A stretch of DNA of 64,000 nt from CAYVBE01 sp964572825 (GTDB lineage: Bacteria > Planctomycetota > Brocadiia > SM23-32), in the NCBI GenBank assembly GCA_964572825.1, contig CAZNGS010000009.1, positions 26,614 through 90,613 of the forward strand. The letters run 5' to 3'. The position numbers and the translations under genes were made by a program. The notes under the pieces were generated by a model. That model was not told where the DNA came from, did no database searches, and was given only the letters and a program-made list of their open reading frames with translations. Shown here piece by piece: positions 58,896 to 64,000 of the stretch (positions are counted from its first letter, which is position 1; every line of letters begins with the position of its first letter).

Positions 58896-58924
58896 AACGT
58901 AACATAAGCGCGCGGAGGTGTCAA
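58896..58924 (-). promoter_or_regulatory. Promoter of the nickel transporter operon
   Basis: Minus-strand TTGACA (58924-58919), 17 bp, TACGTT (58901-58896). The leader of about 150 nt to ATG 58742 shows no recognisable cobalamin or NiCo riboswitch and no clear NikR palindrome. Confidence 0.5.
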
Positions 58925-59032
58925 CCCCCGTCTGTCTATCACGAGTTGTTTTCGGCCGAGAATCCGCCGGAGACCGGCCCTTCAGAGAGGGGGCCACGCC
59001 GCGGGGGCCGAGCAAGGCAGACGACCGGTCGC

Positions 59033-60334
59033 TCAGAAAGCGATGCGGTAGGTGGGTTCTTTCTCTTTCCAGCCCTGGTAATCACCCGGGGCGCCGCCGG
59101 CGTCTTTCAGGTCTTCGCCCACCGAGTAGATGATCCTGTTGTCGCCGGAATAGCGCAGCGGCCGGCCGTCGTAGGGGTCCCGCGGCACCGCGTCGATGTA
59201 CTCCGGCACCAGCTCATCCAGCGATGCGGGCAAGGTTCCGTTCTCGGTCTTATACGCCTTCAGGGCCATCAAGACTCGCGTTCCGGACACGATCCATTCC
59301 TGGGCGCACTTCTCCGCGTGAGCTCTCTTCAGGGCCGGTGGGATCATGCTGACCATGATCCGTCCGACGGGGTTCCGGCTCAGAACAAGCCGGAGGATTC
59401 CCGAGACGGTGACAGGCTCCGGTTCGCGCGGCAGCCCGGAGTAGTCCCGTTCGGCGAATATGCGAGGCGCGTTGTCGATGCAAATCCTCGTTGTGCGCGC
59501 CAGCATGCGCTTCGTCCGGTTCACCTGGAACAAGATGGCCCCGATGCCTTTGCTCCAGAACTCGCGCTTCGGCAGGGCCTTGGCAACAGGCCCCTCCTCG
59601 GTCGTTATCTTACCCGCTGCCAGATCCTCGATACCCCGGGCCATGTGCTCGTAGTCCGCGCGGTAGGCATCTGCCAGCCCGGTTCGCGTGATGCGATACC
59701 TGCCCAGCTCACCCACATAGGACTTCAGTCGGTCCGGGTTCACATCGGCCTCCGGTAGGATGTCCCAGACCGTGGCGCAACCGATCGCTTCCACCGCCGT
59801 CCCCACGAGATAGTGGATGAGTAAGCCCCGCCCGTTTGCCACCATGTGGCCAAAGCGGATCACGTTCATCGCGTCTTCCATCGCGTCCGCGTCTCTGCCC
59901 TTCCGGTGCCTGTGCCTGGCCCGCAGGCAGACCGCCAGCGCCAGCGCCCTCATCTCTGCCAGGTACGTGGTGTCGAAATCGAACCCAATCTGCCGCGGCA
60001 TCACGGCGGTGCGGCACTGCAGGCCCTTTTCCAGCAATGCGAATGCCTCCTCGTTACGCTCCAGAAGCTTCCGCACCACGGGCTCATCCCATGTGCTCCC
60101 TTCATGCACCTGCCATAGTCGTTGCGAGTAGTACGTGTCCTGCGGCTCCTCGAACGCCTCAGCCGCCTGCCGGAAATAGGTCCAGCCGTTGTCTTCGTCC
60201 GGCATCTCCGGCCGTTCCACCCGCAGATCCTCGGCGTCGGGCGGCGGGGCGTCGAGGCTCCACCAGTAGCCGAACCCGCAGAGGGCGATCCCCACCAGCC
60301 AGGCCACGACGGCGAAGCGGAGTAACCTGTTCAT
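59033..60334 (-). CDS. Membrane-anchored hypothetical protein with pseudopilin-like C-terminus
   Basis: 433 residues from ATG 60334 (GGAGGAAACTCG upstream). One N-terminal membrane segment (FAVVAWLVGIALCGFGYWW), an extracytoplasmic helical body, and a C-terminal segment ALKAYKTENGTLPASLDELV with VPRDPYDGRPLRYSGDNRII. That C-terminal pattern occurs in type II secretion pseudopilins and in many planctomycete hypothetical proteins. ATG overlaps the stop of the upstream membrane gene, so both are one unit. Function unknown. Confidence 0.7.
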   Translation of the reverse strand: MNRLLRFAVVAWLVGIALCGFGYWWSLDAPPPDAEDLRVERPEMPDEDNGWTYFRQAAEAFEEPQDTYYSQRLWQVHEGSTWDEPVVRKLLERNEEAFALLEKGLQCRTAVMPRQIGFDFDTTYLAEMRALALAVCLRARHRHRKGRDADAMEDAMNVIRFGHMVANGRGLLIHYLVGTAVEAIGCATVWDILPEADVNPDRLKSYVGELGRYRITRTGLADAYRADYEHMARGIEDLAAGKITTEEGPVAKALPKREFWSKGIGAILFQVNRTKRMLARTTRICIDNAPRIFAERDYSGLPREPEPVTVSGILRLVLSRNPVGRIMVSMIPPALKRAHAEKCAQEWIVSGTRVLMALKAYKTENGTLPASLDELVPEYIDAVPRDPYDGRPLRYSGDNRIIYSVGEDLKDAGGAPGDYQGWKEKEPTYRIAF

Positions 60335-61722
60335 CGAGTTTCCTCCGGGGTCCGGGCTGCCGGCGAAATCCGCAGGCCGGAGATCAGCCCCTTCACGGCC
60401 GAGAGGTCGGCTTCGACGCTCTCCTGGTATTCCTCCTCCGGAGTGGCAAGGTAGGCATCGAAGGCGGTGACGACGACTACCCGGTCCCCGAAGACAGTGA
60501 AGAAGTGATCCTTGCGCACCTCCGCGGGCGGTTCGGCGTCGTCGGGGCGCCACGTGAGGGTGTGGTGCCACCAGGGGCGCCCTCCCAACTCCAGCCGCTC
60601 CGTCGAACGTGCGTTATACGGGACCTCGCGGGGGATATCCGGCCCAAACACCTCCACGCTCAGGTCCTGGACGCGCGCCGCGGTCTGCTCCGTCAACCGC
60701 TGTGCATCCGTCGCCTCATACAGCGGCCTGGACCAGAGTCGGATGTTTTCGGGCCCGAGGCCCTCGCTGTTGCTCAGCCGGTAGCCGGGCTGGTCCCAAC
60801 TGCTTGCCTCCCATCCTCCGGACAAAGCCACCTCGACTCCATCCAGCTCCGGCTCGGCGGTGGAAGGGAACATGTAAGAATGCTCATAGGGCGGTTTGCG
60901 ATCGGACATCGTCTTGCGCAGGCCGTACGTCCACGCCACCGTCAGGCCGACTCCGGCCAGTGTCAGCAAAACAGCCAGCCCGCATCCCAGCAGGCACGAA
61001 CCCGCGCCGGGCCGCTCGCCTTCGGGCTCGCGCTTCCCCTCGGATCGAAGCCTCCGGTAGAGAACCACGTGGACGGTGCTCCAGAACGGCCACACCAGAA
61101 CCCAGCCCAGGCAGGCCACCAGGCGAGCCGCCGCCGGATGCGCTCGGAAAAGGAGATACGCTCCGACGCCGATGACACCGCACGACGCCCAGAGCACCAG
61201 GATGATGAGCAGGACGGACAGCGCGTTCTCCCGCACCAGGTGCATGCTGCGGCGCAACGCACCGGGCCGGCCGGAGGGCTCCTCCAGAACAGCTACAGGA
61301 CCCGCCAGGGCGAAGGCCGTCCCGGTGTAAAGACCGCCGACGATGACGACCAGCAGCCCCACCCACCATGCCAGCACCGAAAGCACGGCCGCGCGCGCAT
61401 ACCACCAAAACCGCGGCGCCGCGCGTGCCAGCGCGGCCCGGACGGTCATTTGCTCTCCCCGCAAGGCCCCGTCGGCCGAGACGTTCAAAGCGGCGCCCGC
61501 CCACAGGAACAGAATCGCGCACGGGAAGATCAGCGAGTGTCCCAGCCACCACAGGAAATTGCCCCCCGCCCAGGCCAGGACCAGGCCCACTGCGTACAGG
61601 CAGACTCCGAGGGCAGACAGGGATAGCAATGTCCGCCAGTTCTCCCAATACAGCCGGCAGGCCCGGGAAAGCACCGCCGGCGGTCGGAGGGACTGCGGCG
61701 CGGCTTGGGATGACTCGGGCAC
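60331..61722 (-). CDS. Multi-pass membrane protein of unknown function
   Basis: 463 residues. About six membrane segments between residues 30 and 220 (for example LLSLSALGVCLYAVGLVLAW and VLSVLAWWVGLLVVIVGGLY), a cytoplasmic loop, a seventh segment (about 250-275), and a soluble C-terminal domain of about 190 residues outside the membrane. The N-terminal part resembles DUF-type glycerophosphoryl-diester-like membrane domains; no catalytic motif is seen. Operon with the pseudopilin-tailed protein. Confidence 0.65.
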   Translation of the reverse strand: MPESSQAAPQSLRPPAVLSRACRLYWENWRTLLSLSALGVCLYAVGLVLAWAGGNFLWWLGHSLIFPCAILFLWAGAALNVSADGALRGEQMTVRAALARAAPRFWWYARAAVLSVLAWWVGLLVVIVGGLYTGTAFALAGPVAVLEEPSGRPGALRRSMHLVRENALSVLLIILVLWASCGVIGVGAYLLFRAHPAAARLVACLGWVLVWPFWSTVHVVLYRRLRSEGKREPEGERPGAGSCLLGCGLAVLLTLAGVGLTVAWTYGLRKTMSDRKPPYEHSYMFPSTAEPELDGVEVALSGGWEASSWDQPGYRLSNSEGLGPENIRLWSRPLYEATDAQRLTEQTAARVQDLSVEVFGPDIPREVPYNARSTERLELGGRPWWHHTLTWRPDDAEPPAEVRKDHFFTVFGDRVVVVTAFDAYLATPEEEYQESVEADLSAVKGLISGLRISPAARTPEETR

Positions 61723-61782
61723 GTCGGCACTCCTCCGTAAGGTTGCCTGGCGTCCTCTTTATAGGCTTTCCCGCCGAATCGT

Positions 61783-62826
61783 TCAAGCGATGCTGTGCTT
61801 CTGCACCCGCCCCCGCAGCTCTTCGATCTGTCGGCAGGCGTCGTCCGGCTCGCCGTATACCGTGAACAGCATCCGCGTCTCCGGCCGGGCGGACTCGATG
61901 ACCCCGTCCCACACCTCAGCCGAGTCGCAGCCAAACGAAAACAGCACCCGGTCACTGAACATGTCGATGCACTTCTGCGGCCCCTGCCAGAACTTGCGGT
62001 TCAGCCCGCGGAGGTTCGGTACCTTCGCCAGCCCCTCGTACTGATGGTCCGCATCGGCGCAGCAGTGGACCCACAGCCCGCCGAACTCCTCGCTCAAACC
62101 CGTCAGCGAGGGCAGGCAGAACTCCTCGAACATCTCCGGGTTGATGGCGCCGATCTCGTCTTCGCTCAGGTGACAGCCGTACTCCGGCGGCACCCACATG
62201 TCCGGGCAATGGCACAGGGAGCAGTTCGGCACCACGCGCTTGAACTCCCGCAGGAACTCGGCCAGCAGCTCGTGGCACATGCCGACCAGGTCTTTCACCG
62301 CCCGCGGCTCCAGCGCGAGCGCCATCAGGAAATCGGCCTTCTCCCATAGTATGGCCGCGATGCCGAATGGACTCTGGATGTCCGGCACGCTGATTGGCGC
62401 TTCCGGGCCCAGTCGGTTGCGGAGTGCCCGGGCCAGCTCGAAGAACCGCTCGAAAGGACGCGCATCGAGGCCTGGCCGGGGCAGGTCGGCGGCCCCCTCG
62501 GCGGAGTGGACGAGTGGACGCGCGGCGACGCCGCCCACGTCGTAGCGGTGCAGCTCGGCGCCGAAGGCGGCCGCGAAGAAGCCTGTGTTCGTGATCAGGT
62601 TGACGTAAGGGACTTGGTCGTCGGGCACCCGGTCCACGAACTCCATCCGCCAGGCGTTTCGTTGCTCGTAGTAGGGCACCCAGTCGACAACCGGTCGGTC
62701 GGACGCGATGTAGTCGCCGAGTTCGTTCCGCGGCCCGCCGGGCGGCTTGTAAACAAGCCCCAGCCCGGGCCCGGCGTCATCGTACAACGCCCTCAGATGG
62801 GCCTCGTTGCGCTGCAGTCGGTTCAT
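61783..62826 (-). CDS. Uroporphyrinogen-decarboxylase family protein (UroD/MtaA-like)
   Basis: 347 residues from ATG 62826 (GAGAGG upstream). UroD-type TIM barrel: ISVPDIQSPFGIAAILWEKA, LCHCPDMWVPPEYGCHLSED, VHCCADADHQYEGLAKVPNL and the closing SFGCDSAEVWDGVI. Residues such as CHC and HCC resemble the zinc/thiol sites of corrinoid methyltransferases of the MtaA/CmuA type rather than the porphyrin site of HemE. In this genome, with an AcsE-like methyltransferase at 28111, a role in methyl-group transfer is plausible but unproven. Confidence 0.8.
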   Translation of the reverse strand: MNRLQRNEAHLRALYDDAGPGLGLVYKPPGGPRNELGDYIASDRPVVDWVPYYEQRNAWRMEFVDRVPDDQVPYVNLITNTGFFAAAFGAELHRYDVGGVAARPLVHSAEGAADLPRPGLDARPFERFFELARALRNRLGPEAPISVPDIQSPFGIAAILWEKADFLMALALEPRAVKDLVGMCHELLAEFLREFKRVVPNCSLCHCPDMWVPPEYGCHLSEDEIGAINPEMFEEFCLPSLTGLSEEFGGLWVHCCADADHQYEGLAKVPNLRGLNRKFWQGPQKCIDMFSDRVLFSFGCDSAEVWDGVIESARPETRMLFTVYGEPDDACRQIEELRGRVQKHSIA

Positions 62827-63299
62827 GCGCACCTCTCGTTCTTCGAAGGTCGTGCTCAGCTCGTGTCGCAGCGGTTGTCCCCCGAGCGAATGCCTGTTTG
62901 GCGCCACGGCGGGGGAGAAACGTGGCCGAAGGCATGCGCTTCAGTCTCACCTGTTCACCTGCGGACCCTTAGCCGGGCCATAGTGGCTCCCATCGCTCGT
63001 TTGGAGCCGGGACATACCAGCCCACGGCCGAGCCGTGCGAAACATGGTCTCTGGATGCAGTGGCCGGCGTACGGTTACCTTCGTGGTCTTTGGCCCTTTG
63101 AGGGCCAACTGGATAGCCCTCCGGCGTGTTACCCATGCCTGCTCCCTTGTCTTTACCCACATCTCTGAGGACTCCCATTTTAATGCCCGTTGAATGGTGA
63201 GTCCACATACCTGGTTTCTTGAATGAGTTGTGCGTGAAGATGATGCCTATCACGCGGCTGGCAGGTTTCCCCGGGCAACCCCCAGCGCGGCGCGAAGTG

Positions 63300-63394
63300 C
63301 GGGACCTGAAGGCCGGCAGTTCGTGCTCTCAGCCCGCGCAGCGGGCGTCCCATGAGTAGCCCAGGGCGATCCCGCTCTGCGGGGGAGCCCTGGG
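63300..63394 (-). repeat. Dispersed intergenic hairpin repeat, copy B
   Basis: Minus-strand core 63394-63357, 34 of 38 bases identical to 54546-54583. It is followed by a CGCCCGCTGCGCGGGC hairpin, the counterpart of the second hairpin of copy A. Opposite orientation to copy A. Confidence 0.75.
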
Positions 63395-63730
63395 AAGGCC
63401 GGCCAACCCACCGTTCCAGATCCCGCCGGAAGGCGGGCGAATCAGATCCCGGCGGCGCCCCGTGATGTTGCTCTGTCCCGTCCGGCCTTTTTCCCGGCGC
63501 ACGCAGGAACGGCTGCGACGCCTGCCTATGCGTCACCCGCTGATAGTAAGACTCATCTTTCAGGCACAATCAATAGAATTTGCGGTCAGATGGCTCCTGG
63601 CGTCATGCCGTGTAGGAGGTCTGTCCGGCAAAATGGGAATGTGGGCGAAGACAAGGGGTCTGCCCCGGGTTTACCCGTGTCGGCCGGGCTGAGGCAAGGC
63701 CGGGCTCTCCAGCTCGTAGGGTGGAGCCCC

Positions 63731-63751
63731 GGTCCGGCGAGACGCCGGACC
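63731..63751. repeat. Perfect 9-bp inverted repeat
   Basis: GGTCCGGCG-AGA-CGCCGGACC within a GTAGGGTGGAGCCCC...CCTACCCC context whose outer arms also pair partly. Looks like a second family of intergenic palindromes; only one copy in the window. Confidence 0.55.
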
Positions 63752-64000
63752 TACCCCAAGGGGTAGGCGCGGCGTCCCCGCCGCCCCAACCCTTCGGGCC
63801 GCCGGCATTTGCGTCGCATCTCTGTGTTGTTCGGCCTCGGCGTGTCGGTCTTTTGACACGCCTTCGCCCTCGCGCCTTGACCTGCTCTCACCTGCCGGCG
63901 GCGCGGCCGAGCCCAGTTTCCGGCCGGGCTGCTAAGCAATCTAACCTCGACTTTCGACATCAGGCTGCTCGGCTCTTGGCACAGCGATGCGTCCTTGCTG

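Larger units (their letters stand above)
62827..64000. other. Gene-poor, repeat-containing end of window
   Basis: About 1.2 kb in which I see no convincing gene on either strand; the open frames have no recognisable motifs or start contexts. It carries copy B of the dispersed repeat (63357-63394), a 9-bp perfect hairpin GGTCCGGCG-AGA-CGCCGGACC (63731-63751), and several GC-rich imperfect palindromes (for example 63421-63440). Could hold a decayed mobile element or a regulatory RNA. Confidence 0.5.

Noticed and set aside
62969..63569. Two minus-strand open frames considered as a group II intron-encoded or mobile-element protein
   Set aside because: No reverse transcriptase motif and no domain V-like hairpin could be found.

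Overview
The window is GC-rich, densely coded bacterial chromosomal DNA. The core genes are unremarkable (ligA, smc, dnaX-ybaB-recR-rpoN, nrdR-nrdD, tatC, cysE). The accessory genes point to the Planctomycetota or a neighbouring PVC-like phylum. These include PQQ-type beta-propellers, sulfatases, many right-handed beta-helix proteins, a Hanks kinase, pseudopilin-like tails on hypothetical membrane proteins, and RRxFLK Tat leaders. This assignment is inferred from gene content; no rRNA is present to confirm it.

Layout. 1-6890: end of an NtrC-type response regulator, a deoxyhypusine-synthase-like gene overlapping dtd, a lipoprotein amidase, then a leftward group of nitroreductase, a zinc-site-less archaemetzincin homologue, ligA and a Ser/Thr kinase. 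7131-12577: a GAF/SpoIIE phosphatase facing smc. 12984-20781: an anaerobic ribonucleotide reductase block (nrdR, nrdD, a glutaredoxin-like protein, nrdG). It is headed by a near-consensus promoter with an NrdR box in its spacer and interrupted by a very large PQQ-propeller/methyltransferase-like exported protein. 21080-28905: cysE, a TatC-FecR fusion, rpoN, recR, ybaB, dnaX, a large Bacillus-type SRP RNA, and a methyltetrahydrofolate methyltransferase. 28928-32175: a fused NfnA/NfnB-type oxidoreductase and a sugar-nucleotide uridylyltransferase.

32416-49406 is a carbohydrate/accessory region: a GH1 glycosidase, four beta-helix proteins (three related through a shared beta-rich module, one carrying an internal deletion), an AraC regulator, a class III CoA-transferase with two MaoC/FAS1-like hydratases, an SDR, a sulfatase, and a decayed second SDR copy. 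49407-52131 is a mosaic island. It holds a serine-recombinase fragment, an excisionase-like gene overlapping a gene for thirteen 22-residue repeats, a CKAT-type small protein, and a chimeric ORF fused to the tail of an unrelated exported protein.

52140-54278 is the most interesting locus. A consensus promoter and leader hairpin drive a 66-residue precursor-like peptide with a secretion or lipoprotein leader and an SCGQG repeat tail. A radical SAM/SPASM maturase of SbtM type follows. Together they form a probable Cys-Gly RiPP system. About 1 kb further on is a complete ECF nickel/cobalt transporter of the NikK-M-L-Q-O type (55172-58742). The window closes with two membrane hypotheticals, a UroD-family methyltransferase-like protein, and about 1.2 kb of repeat-rich DNA without a convincing gene.
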